From NCBI RefSeq assembly GCF_041890415.1, contig NZ_CP169056.1, positions 2,480,001 to 2,544,000 on the forward strand: a stretch of DNA of 64,000 bases. Reading direction: 5' to 3'. The DNA comes from Pseudoxanthomonas koreensis_A. GTDB lineage: Bacteria > Pseudomonadota > Gammaproteobacteria > Xanthomonadales > Xanthomonadaceae. Position numbers and translations under genes: made by a program. The notes beneath the pieces are model-generated. The model had not been told where the DNA came from and did no database searches. It saw only the letters and a program-made list of their open reading frames with translations. Positions within the stretch are counted from its first letter, which is position 1; each line of letters opens with the position of its first letter. Shown piece by piece: positions 34,174-42,125 of this stretch.

Positions 34174-36462
34174 ATGAACTCTACCCGCAAGCTATGGGCC
34201 GGACTCGCCGTCCTGCTCATCGCTTCGTTTGCCGTGCTCCTGTGGGTCGGCAGCGAAATACACCGCGAAGCCCCGCCCATGCCCGAGGCCGTGGTCAGCC
34301 AGGACGGGCAGGTCCTGTACACCCGCCAGGACATCGAGACCGGACGCCAGGTCTGGCAGTCCATCGGCGGCCAGCAGCTTGGCTCGATCTGGGGGCACGG
34401 CGGCTACATCGCGCCGGATTGGGGCGCGGACTGGCTGCACCGCGAGGCCGAGGCGATCCAGGACATCTGGGCCGCGCGCGAGCACCAGCTGTCCAGCTAC
34501 AAGGAACTGGACGCGCCCACCCGCGCCGCCTACGCCAACCGGGTGCAGGCGCTGATGCGGCCCAACACCTACGATCCGGCCACCCGCACCATCCAGGTCG
34601 ATGCCGACCGTGCGCTGGCCATCGGCCAGGTGGCCGCGCACTACCGGCAGTTGTTCAGCGATGACCCGGCCCTGCGCAGCCTGCGCGAGGCCTACGCCAT
34701 GCGCGAAGGCACCGTGCCCGATCCGGAGCACCGACGCCAGCTGACCGCGTTCTACTGGTGGGCGGCCTGGTCCTCGGTGACCCTGCGCCCGGGCCAGCAG
34801 GACATCAGCTACACCGCCAACTGGCCCTACGACGAGATGGTCGGCAACACCGCGCCGCCCAGCGCGTTCATGTGGACGGTGTTCAGCGTGCTGTTCCTGA
34901 TCGCGGGCATCGCCCTGCTGGGCTGGCACTACGCGGTCAACCATGGCGACGACATGGTGCCGGTGCTGCCCGCCAGCGATCCGCTTGCGGCAATCAAGGT
35001 GACGCCTTCGATGCGCGCCACCGGCAAGTATTTCTGGGTGGTGATCGCGCTGTTCCTGACCCAGATCCTGCTGGGCGCCATTACCGCGCACTACCAGGTC
35101 GAAGGCCAGGAAGCCTACGGCTTTGCCCTGGCCGACGTGCTTCCCTACGCGCTCACCCGCACCTGGCACACGCAGCTGGCGGTGCTGTGGATCGCCACCG
35201 CATGGCTGGGCATGGGCCTGTACATCGGCCCGGCGATCTCCGGGCATGAACCGAAGTTCCAGCGCCTGGGCGTGAACGTGCTGTGGGTCTGCCTGCTGGT
35301 GATCGTGGTCGGTTCCTTCGCCGGCCAGTGGCTGGCGGTGATGCAGAAGCTGGGCCTGGACCGCAATTTCTGGTTCGGCCACCAGGGCTGGGAATACGTG
35401 GACATGGGCCGCTTCTGGCAGTGGTTCCTGTTCATCGGCCTGGGCCTGTGGCTGCTGCTGGTGGGCCGTGCACTGTGGCCGGCGATCCGCCATGGCGGCG
35501 AGTCGCGGTCGATCGTGACCCTGCTGTTCCTGTCCACCGTGGCCATCGGCGTGTTCTACGCCGCCGGCCTGATGTGGGGCGAGCACACCCACCTGTCGAT
35601 GGTGGAGTACTGGCGCTGGTGGGTGGTGCACCTGTGGGTGGAAGGCTTCTTCGAGGTGTTCGCGGTGGCGGTGATCGCCTTCCTGTTCACCCGCCTGGGC
35701 CTGCTGCAGGTCAGGACCGCCACCGTGGCGGTGCTGTTTGCCACCATCGTGTTCATGGCCGGCGGCGTGCTGGGCACCCTGCACCATCTGTACTTCACCG
35801 GCACGCCGACCGCGGTGATCGCGCTGGGCGCGAGCATCTCGGCGCTGGAAGTGGTGCCGCTGGCCTACGTGGGCTTCGAGGCCTACCAGAGCTACAAGCT
35901 GGGCAAGGCCACGCCGTGGATGGCCAGGTACACGTGGCCGATCCGGTTCTTCATCGCGGTGGCGTTCTGGAACCTGGTGGGCGCGGGCCTGTTCGGTTTC
36001 CTGATCAACCCGCCGCTGCCGCTGTACTACATGCAGGGCCTGAACCTGACCGCCAACCACGGCCACACCGCCATGTTCGGCGTGTACGGCATGCTCGGCA
36101 TCGGCCTGATGCTGTTCTGCCTGCGCGGCCTCAAGCCGGAGGCGCAGTGGAGCGACCGGGTGCTGAAGACCAGCTTCTGGTCGCTCAACATCGGCCTGGC
36201 CGGGATGGCGGCGTTCACCCTGCTGCCGCTGGGCATCCTGCAGCTCAACGCCGCGCTCAAGCACGGCTACTGGTATGCGCGCTCGGCCGAGTTCATGCAG
36301 CAGCCGATCGTGGACCTGCTGGTGTGGATGCGGGTGCCGGCCGACACGCTGTTCAGCGTCGGCGCACTAGCCTTGGCCTGGTTCGTGCTGCGGTTGTGGG
36401 TGGCGCCCAGGCGCGCGGCACCGGCGCTGGCGACGACCACCACGGTCGCGCAAGACGCCTGA
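34174..36462 (+). CDS. norB: Quinol-dependent nitric oxide reductase (qNOR)
   Basis: Single-subunit enzyme reducing 2 NO to N2O with quinol electrons at the inner membrane. 762 aa with about fourteen helices. An N-terminal signal-anchor is followed by a periplasmic cytochrome-c-like-fold region (about 35-220) with no CxxCH haem motif, the qNOR hallmark. The haem-copper oxidase core follows, with histidine-bearing motifs such as TRTWHTQLAVLWIATAWLGM, WRWWVVHLWVEGFFE and ANHGHTAMFGVYGMLG. The ATG at 34174 was preferred over a GTG 9 nt upstream. No nitrite-to-NO reductase is in the window, so protection against external NO is the likely role. Confidence 0.93.
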   Translation: MNSTRKLWAGLAVLLIASFAVLLWVGSEIHREAPPMPEAVVSQDGQVLYTRQDIETGRQVWQSIGGQQLGSIWGHGGYIAPDWGADWLHREAEAIQDIWAAREHQLSSYKELDAPTRAAYANRVQALMRPNTYDPATRTIQVDADRALAIGQVAAHYRQLFSDDPALRSLREAYAMREGTVPDPEHRRQLTAFYWWAAWSSVTLRPGQQDISYTANWPYDEMVGNTAPPSAFMWTVFSVLFLIAGIALLGWHYAVNHGDDMVPVLPASDPLAAIKVTPSMRATGKYFWVVIALFLTQILLGAITAHYQVEGQEAYGFALADVLPYALTRTWHTQLAVLWIATAWLGMGLYIGPAISGHEPKFQRLGVNVLWVCLLVIVVGSFAGQWLAVMQKLGLDRNFWFGHQGWEYVDMGRFWQWFLFIGLGLWLLLVGRALWPAIRHGGESRSIVTLLFLSTVAIGVFYAAGLMWGEHTHLSMVEYWRWWVVHLWVEGFFEVFAVAVIAFLFTRLGLLQVRTATVAVLFATIVFMAGGVLGTLHHLYFTGTPTAVIALGASISALEVVPLAYVGFEAYQSYKLGKATPWMARYTWPIRFFIAVAFWNLVGAGLFGFLINPPLPLYYMQGLNLTANHGHTAMFGVYGMLGIGLMLFCLRGLKPEAQWSDRVLKTSFWSLNIGLAGMAAFTLLPLGILQLNAALKHGYWYARSAEFMQQPIVDLLVWMRVPADTLFSVGALALAWFVLRLWVAPRRAAPALATTTTVAQDA

Positions 36463-36486
36463 GTTAGACGCCAGCCATGGCGACAA

Positions 36487-36519
36487 CCGGGGCCGCGCAA
36501 TGCGGCCCCGGTTTTTTTT
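36487..36519 (+). terminator. Strong Rho-independent terminator after NO reductase
   Basis: CCGGGGCCGC (36487-36496), loop GCAAT and GCGGCCCCGG (36502-36511) form a perfect 10-bp stem followed by eight T. This ends the NO reductase transcript, so nnrS has its own promoter. Confidence 0.93.
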
Positions 36520-36596
36520 GGTCTTTTTCCCGCACTCACGCCCGCGCTGTATCCTGCGGCCGGAGCCGGCTGCGCCCGGCGCTGCACTCGCCTGGC

Positions 36597-36610
36597 CTGA
36601 CCCAGGTCAA
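36597..36610 (+). promoter_or_regulatory. FNR-type box upstream of nnrS
   Basis: CTGACCCAGGTCAA differs at the first base from TTGAC-N4-GTCAA. The centre lies 41.5 bp before the nnrS ATG at 36645, so a class II start point would coincide with the start codon. Confidence 0.65.
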
Positions 36611-36644
36611 GGCACCTTCCGGGCCGCGGGCACACACTGCGGCC

Positions 36645-37898
36645 ATGCACACCGAGTCCGTTCCCTTGCCCGGTCCGCGTCCACGCATCTCGCCTGCCTG
36701 GCTGGCACAGGCCCCGCACCGGCTGATGTTCTTCATCGGCGCGTCCAACGTGCTGCTGGCAATGCTGTGGTGGGCGCTGTGGCTGGTGTCGGTGCGCTCG
36801 GGCGCCTGGACCCTGCCGCTGCCGGCGATCCCGGCCGGCTGGCTGCACGCATTCCTGATGCTGTACCTGGTGCTGCCCAGTTTCATCTTCGGCTTCCTGC
36901 TGACCGTGTTCCCGCGCTGGATGGGGCTGCCGGACCTGCCGCGCTACCTGTACGTGCCGGTGGGCGCCGGGCTGATGGGCGGCCAGTTGGCGATGCTGCT
37001 GGGCGCGGCCGGCTGGGAAGCGGGCCTGGTGGTGGGGCTGTGGATGGCACTGGCCGGCTGGACCACCGCGCTGCTGGTGCTGGGCCGGCTGGTGGCCGAC
37101 GAGAAGGGCCGCACCTGGCATGCACGCTCGTGCTTTGCCGCGCTGGTGCTGGGCTGGCTGGGCGTGGCGATGTTCCTGGCTTTCGCCCTGGGCGCCTCGC
37201 CCACGTGGGCCTTCGCCAGCATCAAGCTGGGCGGCTTCGGCCTGCTGTTGCCGGTGTACGTCACCGTGGCCCATCGCATGTTCCCGTTCTTTGCGGGCAA
37301 TACGGTGCGCGGCTATACGCCGTGGCGGCCGCTGTGGTGGCTGGCGACGGTGTGGGTGCTGGCGATGGCGCACCTGGGCCTGGAGCTGATGCATGCCTAT
37401 GCCTGGCTGTGGCTGGCCGACCTGCCGCTGCTGCTGCTGACCTCGCTCGCGGTCTGGCGCTGGTGGCCACGCACCCGCGGTGGCCCGCCGATGCCGGGCC
37501 TGCTGGCGGTGCTGTTCATCGGCACCTTGTGGCTGCCGGTGACCTTCGCCCTGTACCTGGTGCAGAGCCTGACCTACCTGTTCGACGGCGGCTTCATCCT
37601 GGCCCGCGCGCCGATGCACGCGCTGTTCGTCGGCTTCTTCGGCAGCCTGCTGGTGGCAATGGTCACCCGCGTCACCCAGGGCCATTCGGGCAGGCCGCTG
37701 CAGATGTACGGCATCGCGTGGTTCGCGTTCGTGGCCATCCAGATCGTGGCGACGGTGCGGGTGCTGGCCGACGTGCTGCCCGACCCGGGGCTGTGGCAGG
37801 CGGTGGCCGCGGTCGGCTGGCTGGTGGCGCTGTCACCGTGGGTGGCGCGCATCGGCCACATCTACCTGTCACCACGCCGGGACGGCCGGCCGGGTTGA
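36645..37898 (+). CDS. nnrS: NnrS family haem/NO-stress membrane protein
   Basis: 417 aa with twelve hydrophobic helices. NnrS features include APHRLMFFIGASNVLLAML at the N-terminus, GWLHAFLMLYLVLPSFIFGF, VAHRMFPFF and RAPMHALFVGFFGSL; the conserved histidines are proposed haem/copper ligands. NnrS protects cells from NO-dependent iron-complex formation. The ATG at 36645 begins the conserved region. It forms an operon with the SirB-like gene (GTG 5 nt after its stop) and a tiny cysteine protein. An FNR box lies directly upstream. Confidence 0.9.
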   Translation: MHTESVPLPGPRPRISPAWLAQAPHRLMFFIGASNVLLAMLWWALWLVSVRSGAWTLPLPAIPAGWLHAFLMLYLVLPSFIFGFLLTVFPRWMGLPDLPRYLYVPVGAGLMGGQLAMLLGAAGWEAGLVVGLWMALAGWTTALLVLGRLVADEKGRTWHARSCFAALVLGWLGVAMFLAFALGASPTWAFASIKLGGFGLLLPVYVTVAHRMFPFFAGNTVRGYTPWRPLWWLATVWVLAMAHLGLELMHAYAWLWLADLPLLLLTSLAVWRWWPRTRGGPPMPGLLAVLFIGTLWLPVTFALYLVQSLTYLFDGGFILARAPMHALFVGFFGSLLVAMVTRVTQGHSGRPLQMYGIAWFAFVAIQIVATVRVLADVLPDPGLWQAVAAVGWLVALSPWVARIGHIYLSPRRDGRPG

Positions 37899-37902
37899 CG
37901 CC

Positions 37903-38328
37903 GTGATCGAGTTCTACGCGCAGATCAAGTGGGTCCACGTCGCCGCGATCATGGCCAGTGGCACCCTGTTCGCATTGCGCGGCGCCTGCGCGCTGGCCGG
38001 CATGCGCTGGCCCATGTACGCACCGGTGCGCTACCTCAGCTACACCATCGACACGGTACTGCTGACCGCCGCGCTGATGCTGCTGACCATCCTGCCGGGT
38101 GCGCTGTTCGCCAATGGCTGGCTGACGGTGAAGGTGGTGCTGCTGGTGGTGTATATCGTGCTGGGCATCTTGGCCCTGCGCACGCGTCGCCACGTCAACG
38201 GCAGCCACCGCCAGGAACGCCGGCGGCGTGCGCTGTTCTACGTGGCCGCGCTGTTGGTGTACCTGCAGATCTACTGCATCGCCCGGGCCCACCATCCACT
38301 GGGCGCGGTGTACCTGCTGTCCGGCTGA
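37903..38328 (+). CDS. SirB family membrane protein
   Basis: 141 aa, GTG start, four hydrophobic helices. KWVHVAAIMASGTLFALRG with a conserved histidine and the C-terminal HHPLGAVYLLSG-type ending fit the SirB2 family. The molecular role of the family is not established. Position, 4 nt after nnrS and under the same FNR box, ties it to the NO/low-oxygen response. Confidence 0.78.
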   Translation: MIEFYAQIKWVHVAAIMASGTLFALRGACALAGMRWPMYAPVRYLSYTIDTVLLTAALMLLTILPGALFANGWLTVKVVLLVVYIVLGILALRTRRHVNGSHRQERRRRALFYVAALLVYLQIYCIARAHHPLGAVYLLSG

Positions 38329-38347
38329 GCCACCGACGGAGGCGGCC

Positions 38348-38509
38348 ATGGATTCAAGCGAACTGGAACTGCCCGATCCCTGCCTGGCCTGCTGCCACCT
38401 GCTGCAGGAATCCTGGGACGCGGCCGGCATGTCCTCGCAGTTGCACGCCGGCGCCGACGACGGCGCAGCCTCGCGCCCGCACGAGGACGACGACGCATCC
38501 GGCCATTGA
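38348..38509 (+). CDS. Small acidic cysteine-containing protein
   Basis: 53 aa, ATG with a strong GGAGG about 7 nt upstream, 19 nt after the SirB-like gene. The first part has PDPCLACCHLL (C12, C15, C16); the second half is acidic and histidine-bearing (HEDDDASGH). No family recognised. The three clustered cysteines could bind a metal or Fe-S cluster, but nothing proves it. Operon position behind nnrS makes it a candidate low-oxygen small protein. Confidence 0.55.
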   Translation: MDSSELELPDPCLACCHLLQESWDAAGMSSQLHAGADDGAASRPHEDDDASGH

Positions 38510-38599
38510 CCGCCACGCCCGGCGCGTGTCCACGGCCAGGCCATGGCCGGGAAGCGGCGCCGGGCACTGGCCCGGCACCGCATCCGGCTGCGCAGGACG

Positions 38600-39832
38600 T
38601 CAGTACGTGTACTGCACCTGCACCCAGAGCTTGTCCATGTCCGCGGTGCGCGCATCGTCGCTGCGGTAGCTGGCCAGCTTCACCAGCCCGGCCAGGCCAT
38701 CCACCCGCGGGATCGGCCGCGCATAGGACAGGTCGATCTCGCGGCCGTAACTGCCGCCGCCGCGCTCGGGCGAGAAGTCGTGGTACCAGGCCTGCAGGCT
38801 GCCGCCGCCCAGCGGCACCGCCGCACCGACATAGGCATCGTCCAGGCCTTGCGCCGGAGTGGTGCCGAACACGTCGGCCCAGCCCTGGAAGATGTGCTTG
38901 GTGGCCAGCGGGGTCTGGAACGCACGGTTGCCCGCGCCGCTGCCGCCGCCCAGCGATTCGTAGCCGGCCTTGAGCTTGGCCCCGTGCAGCGTGTAGCCCA
39001 GTTCGGCCAGCCAGTAGCGGCTGTCCAGCTGCCATGGATTGGGATCGAGCTCGCTCTGGCGCGCATATTCGGCCGCGTAGCTCCATGCGCCGTGCCCGCC
39101 CTCCAGGCGCACGCCGGTGGTCCGGCTGGCCAGGGTGCCCGGCGGTGCGGTGGCCGCCACCGCGATGTCCTCCAGCTCCAGCCGATAGTGGTAACCGCTG
39201 ACGGCCAGCGCCGGGGCCACCCGCCAGCCGACCTGCAGCAGGTGGCTGTCGCCTTCGATGTCGGACGGATTGCTGCGGTTGGTGGCGGCACTGTCGTGCG
39301 GACCAAGCACGGTGTTGATGCCACCGATCCATGCGTAATCCACGGTGACGCCGGCGGCGGGTGCAAGCTGCACGCGCACGCCGTCGTAGGTCTGCTCGTT
39401 CTGCCGCCAGGCGCTGCCGCCCACGTACCGCTGGTTGCCCAGGTTGAGCCGCTGGCGTCCGGCGGTGACGGTGTTGTTGCCGTGTGCGTAACGCACCAGG
39501 GCCTGGTTGATTTCGGTACCGGCCGGGTCGGCGATCACCGGGTACTGGCGCAGGCCGTTGCGGGTGTCGTTGTGGTTGCCGCCGAGCCGGGCCACGCCGT
39601 CGGCCTCGACCAGCGCCGACCAGCCGTGCCAGGCGGCGGTGCGGTAGCCGACCCGCGCGCGCAGCGTGTGTGCCTGCGCATCACGGGCCACGCCTTGTTG
39701 TTCGGCATGTTCGTAGCGGTAACGCAGGTCGAGGATCGGCCCGCCGGTGTCGGCGGCGGCGACGGCCATCGATGGGACGAGGACAAGCAACAACAGCGGC
39801 GATGCGCCGCTGGCAATACGTGGGATCTGCAT
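38600..39832 (-). CDS. Alginate-export/OprB-like outer-membrane porin
   Basis: 410 aa. Sec signal peptide (about residues 1-26, ending AVA-A). The rest has the alternating amphipathic strands of a beta-barrel and terminates in an aromatic residue (WVQVQYTY), the outer-membrane insertion signal. Segments such as NGLRQYPVIADPAGTEINQA and GRQRLNLGNQRYVGG resemble AlgE-domain (alginate_exp) porins found beside denitrification genes. Substrate unknown. A FNR box is centred 81 bp upstream, with an unusual G-rich tract between box and start. Confidence 0.82.
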   Translation of the reverse strand: MQIPRIASGASPLLLLVLVPSMAVAAADTGGPILDLRYRYEHAEQQGVARDAQAHTLRARVGYRTAAWHGWSALVEADGVARLGGNHNDTRNGLRQYPVIADPAGTEINQALVRYAHGNNTVTAGRQRLNLGNQRYVGGSAWRQNEQTYDGVRVQLAPAAGVTVDYAWIGGINTVLGPHDSAATNRSNPSDIEGDSHLLQVGWRVAPALAVSGYHYRLELEDIAVAATAPPGTLASRTTGVRLEGGHGAWSYAAEYARQSELDPNPWQLDSRYWLAELGYTLHGAKLKAGYESLGGGSGAGNRAFQTPLATKHIFQGWADVFGTTPAQGLDDAYVGAAVPLGGGSLQAWYHDFSPERGGGSYGREIDLSYARPIPRVDGLAGLVKLASYRSDDARTADMDKLWVQVQYTY

Positions 39833-39845
39833 CTTGCATTCCTGA

Positions 39846-39870
39846 GTGGGGGGGAGGGGGAGGGGGGAGG
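39846..39870. repeat. G-rich homopolymeric tract in porin leader
   Basis: Plus strand reads GTGGGGGGGAGGGGGAGGGG followed by GGAGG, so the porin mRNA leader is a run of C7, C5 and C6 blocks 14-38 nt upstream of the ATG. Such runs are prone to slippage and lack a usual Shine-Dalgarno. Confidence 0.75.
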
Positions 39871-39906
39871 TAAACCTATCGTGGTACAGCCCGGGCGCGC
39901 GGCTCC

Positions 39907-39920
39907 TTGATTTCCATCAA
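39907..39920 (-). promoter_or_regulatory. FNR box upstream of the porin
   Basis: TTGATTTCCATCAA is an exact match to the consensus TTGAT-N4-ATCAA and a perfect dyad. Its centre is 81 bp upstream of the porin ATG, leaving room for a -41.5 promoter and a roughly 40-nt leader. Confidence 0.85.
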
Positions 39921-39954
39921 TCGGCGGCCCGGGTACAGGTCTATCGCATCCGGC

Positions 39955-39968
39955 TTGATGCAGGTCAA
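39955..39968 (+). promoter_or_regulatory. FNR-type box facing the DUF3606 gene
   Basis: TTGATGCAGGTCAA, one half perfect and the other GTCAA. It lies 35 bp from the porin-side box. The -10-like TACGAT at 40014 would place this box near -61/-64 of a rightward promoter. Confidence 0.65.
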
Positions 39969-40090
39969 GGCATTTGGCCCTCATCCGCCTTCGACGCGTT
40001 TTTCACCGGCGCTTACGATCCGGGGCCGTCTCATATCTCCAGGAAAAACGCACCATTTCGATGCGTCTTCGCACCACACGGAGGCATGCC

Positions 40091-40147
40091 ATGTACATCG
40101 TTTCCATTGCGTCGCCGGGCATCGAAACCGGGGAAGGCATCCCATGA
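40091..40147 (+). CDS. Putative 18-residue leader peptide
   Basis: ATG at 40091 preceded by GGAGG at ideal spacing (ACGGAGGCATGCC). The frame reads MYIVSIASPGIETGEGIP and its TGA overlaps the next ATG (ATGA at 40144-40147). The strong ribosome site plus the overlap suggests translational coupling to the DUF3606 gene, or a short regulatory peptide. No homology can be judged at this length. Confidence 0.45.
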   Translation: MYIVSIASPGIETGEGIP

Positions 40148-40386
40148 ACGACACCACCTCACAGGCCCAGTCATTCGGCCAAGAACCGTTCCAGGCGGCA
40201 AGCGTGGCGGCGGCACTCGCACCCGCTGCCCTGCCCTGCAACCACGACTTCATCGACCTGGACGACCCGGCCTGCGTGCGTCGCTGGACCGCCAGTTTCG
40301 GAGTATCCGAAGAAGACCTGCGCATCGCCGTGCGCATCGCCGGGCCGCACACCTGGGCGGTGGCGGCGCACTTCAACCTGGAGTGA
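40144..40386 (+). CDS. DUF3606 domain small protein
   Basis: 80 aa. The C-terminal half matches the DUF3606 pattern: DLDDPACVRRWTASFGVSEE followed by DLRIAVRIAG. The N-terminal 35 residues are low-complexity. Function of the family is unknown. It starts inside the stop of the leader ORF and lies downstream of two FNR-type boxes. Confidence 0.75.
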   Translation: MNDTTSQAQSFGQEPFQAASVAAALAPAALPCNHDFIDLDDPACVRRWTASFGVSEEDLRIAVRIAGPHTWAVAAHFNLE

Positions 40387-40487
40387 GCGTGCCGGCGTGC
40401 GCCTTGCACGGTGCGCGCAACTTGCACGTTGCACGGCGCACGTTGCACGGCGCATGGAAATGGATGGCCGCGCGCCGGGACAGCCGC

Positions 40488-40501
40488 CTGACCCAGGTCA
40501 A
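40488..40501 (+). promoter_or_regulatory. FNR-type box upstream of the DUF2249 gene
   Basis: CTGACCCAGGTCAA, identical to the nnrS box. The centre is 63 bp before the ATG at 40558, leaving a roughly 22-nt leader if used at -41.5. Confidence 0.65.
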
Positions 40502-40557
40502 TGCACACGCAGCAATACGCTGCGAACGTGGGGCATCGATTGCATGCGAGTGACTCC

Positions 40558-40812
40558 ATGACCGCGCCGCTGGACCTGCGCCACCTGCCACCGCCCGAAC
40601 CGATGCAGCGCATCCTCGATGCGGTGGATGCGCTGGCGCCGGACGCGCGCCTGGACGCATTGACTCCGTTCCGCCCCGACCCGCTGCTGCCGGTGCTGGA
40701 GCAGTGGGGCTACGCCTGGCGGATCGACGACCTGGAGGGCGGTGGCGCACGCATCGCAATCTGCCATCGCGGGCAGGAAGCGGTGCTGCTGGCCGACCGC
40801 ACCGCGCGATGA
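40558..40812 (+). CDS. DUF2249 domain protein
   Basis: 84 aa. Pattern LDLRHLPPPEPMQRILDAVD at the N-terminus and HRGQEAVLLADR at the end is typical of DUF2249/SirA-like alpha-beta proteins often found near NO-response and cytochrome genes. The ATG at 40558 was preferred to an ATG at 40501, which lies within the FNR box. The stop overlaps the next ATG (ATGA). Confidence 0.78.
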   Translation: MTAPLDLRHLPPPEPMQRILDAVDALAPDARLDALTPFRPDPLLPVLEQWGYAWRIDDLEGGGARIAICHRGQEAVLLADRTAR

Positions 40813-42059
40813 GCGGGCTGGCAATGACCCGGGCGCCACCACCGTGGCGTCCGCTGCGCTTCCTGCTCGGCAGCCCGCTGTGGGGCATGGCGGCAGGGGT
40901 GTTGCTGGTGATGGATGGCGACGCGCTGGCCCAGGGGCGCTGGGCGCTGCCGGCGGTCGCACTCGTGCATGTGTTCACCCTTGGCGTGCTGGGCAACGCG
41001 ATGCTCGGCAGCCTGCTGCAGTTCCTGCCGGTGGCCGCCGCCACGCCGGTGCCCGGTGCGCGCTGGGCGCCGTTGTGGCACGTGGCCTTGAACGTGGGCC
41101 TGCTGCTGTTCGTGGCCGGTCTGTATCACTCGCACGCACTGTTGCTGCCGGCATCGCTGCTGCTGGCCACTGCACTGCTGGCGGTGGTGGTGCCTCCCCT
41201 GCCGGGGCTGCTGCGGCGCGGTGCCCAGCGGCTGCTGCGCGGCGGGATCGGATCGGCGCTGCTGGCCCTGGTGGCCACGGTCGGGCTGGGGATTGCAGCT
41301 GCCGCCGTGCTGGGCGGCCAGGCCGGATGGCCGCTGGACCGGCTGGCCGACGCGCACGCCACCCTGGGCATGGGTGGCTGGGTGCTGGTGCTGCTGGCGA
41401 TGGTGGGCAGCGTGACCGTACCGATGTTCCAGGGCACCGTGATGGTGCATCCGCGCATGCTCGGCTGCTGGCTCGCCGCCACCCTGGTCCTGCTGGCCAT
41501 CACCGTGGCCGCGCGGCTGCACGGCGCGCCATCGTGGCTGCCGATGCTGGCCCTTGCGCTGCCGGCGACGGCCTTCGCCGCCACCGTGCTGTGGCTGCAC
41601 GCGACCGCGCCGCACCGGCGCAACCCGACCCTGGTGCGCTTCTGGCGCGCCGGCGTGGTGGCCATGGCCCTGGCCGCGCTGCTTGCGTGCGCGGCTGGCG
41701 CCGGTGCGCCCGCGCCAGCGGTGATGCTCGCCGGCACCCTGGCGATCGCGGTGGCGGCACCGCTGCTGGTGAACGGCATGCTGCTGGAGATCGTCGGCTT
41801 CATCACCTGGATCGATCTGCGCGGCCGCTGCCCGCGCGGCGTGCGCATCCCCGCGACAGGGCGCCTGCTGCCCGATGACGACAAGCGCATCGCCCTGTTC
41901 GCGCACCTGGCCGCCACAACGCTGCTGGCCGGATCGGTGCTGTGGTGGCCGCTGGCGTCTTTTGCCGGTGTGGCGCTGGTGATTGCCAATGCCATCAGCC
42001 TGGCCTGCCTGCTGCGCTGCCTGCACCGCGCCCGCACGTTCGCCCGCGAACGCACGTAG
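40809..42059 (+). CDS. Polytopic membrane protein, NnrS/oxidase-subunit-I-like
   Basis: 416 aa, about twelve hydrophobic helices, translationally coupled to the DUF2249 gene. Histidines sit within or at the ends of helices (ALVHVFTLGVLGNAMLGSLL, LWHVALNVG, YHSHA, ADAHATLGMGGWVLVLL) in a layout like NnrS and haem-copper oxidase subunit I relatives. I infer a haem-binding membrane protein of the low-oxygen response; catalysis is unproven. The stop codon TAG is supplied by an REP repeat (GTAGGAG...) that begins in the last sense codon. Confidence 0.65.
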   Translation: MSGLAMTRAPPPWRPLRFLLGSPLWGMAAGVLLVMDGDALAQGRWALPAVALVHVFTLGVLGNAMLGSLLQFLPVAAATPVPGARWAPLWHVALNVGLLLFVAGLYHSHALLLPASLLLATALLAVVVPPLPGLLRRGAQRLLRGGIGSALLALVATVGLGIAAAAVLGGQAGWPLDRLADAHATLGMGGWVLVLLAMVGSVTVPMFQGTVMVHPRMLGCWLAATLVLLAITVAARLHGAPSWLPMLALALPATAFAATVLWLHATAPHRRNPTLVRFWRAGVVAMALAALLACAAGAGAPAPAVMLAGTLAIAVAAPLLVNGMLLEIVGFITWIDLRGRCPRGVRIPATGRLLPDDDKRIALFAHLAATTLLAGSVLWWPLASFAGVALVIANAISLACLLRCLHRARTFARERT

Positions 42060-42081
42060 GAGCCGGTCTTGCCGGCGATGC
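42056..42081 (+). repeat. REP copy supplying the upstream stop codon
   Basis: GTAGGAGCCGGTCTTGCC followed by GGCGATGC. Bases 42057-42059 (TAG) are the stop codon of the preceding membrane-protein gene, so the original C-terminus may have been different. Confidence 0.8.
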
Positions 42082-42125
42082 TTTCGCATGGCACCTGCCA
42101 CATGCCGTGCCCGATCCGGCCTGGC

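Noticed and set aside
34174..36462. Complete denitrification pathway
   Set aside because: No NirK/NirS, NosZ or respiratory nitrate reductase is present in the window; the NO reductase is better explained as detoxification.
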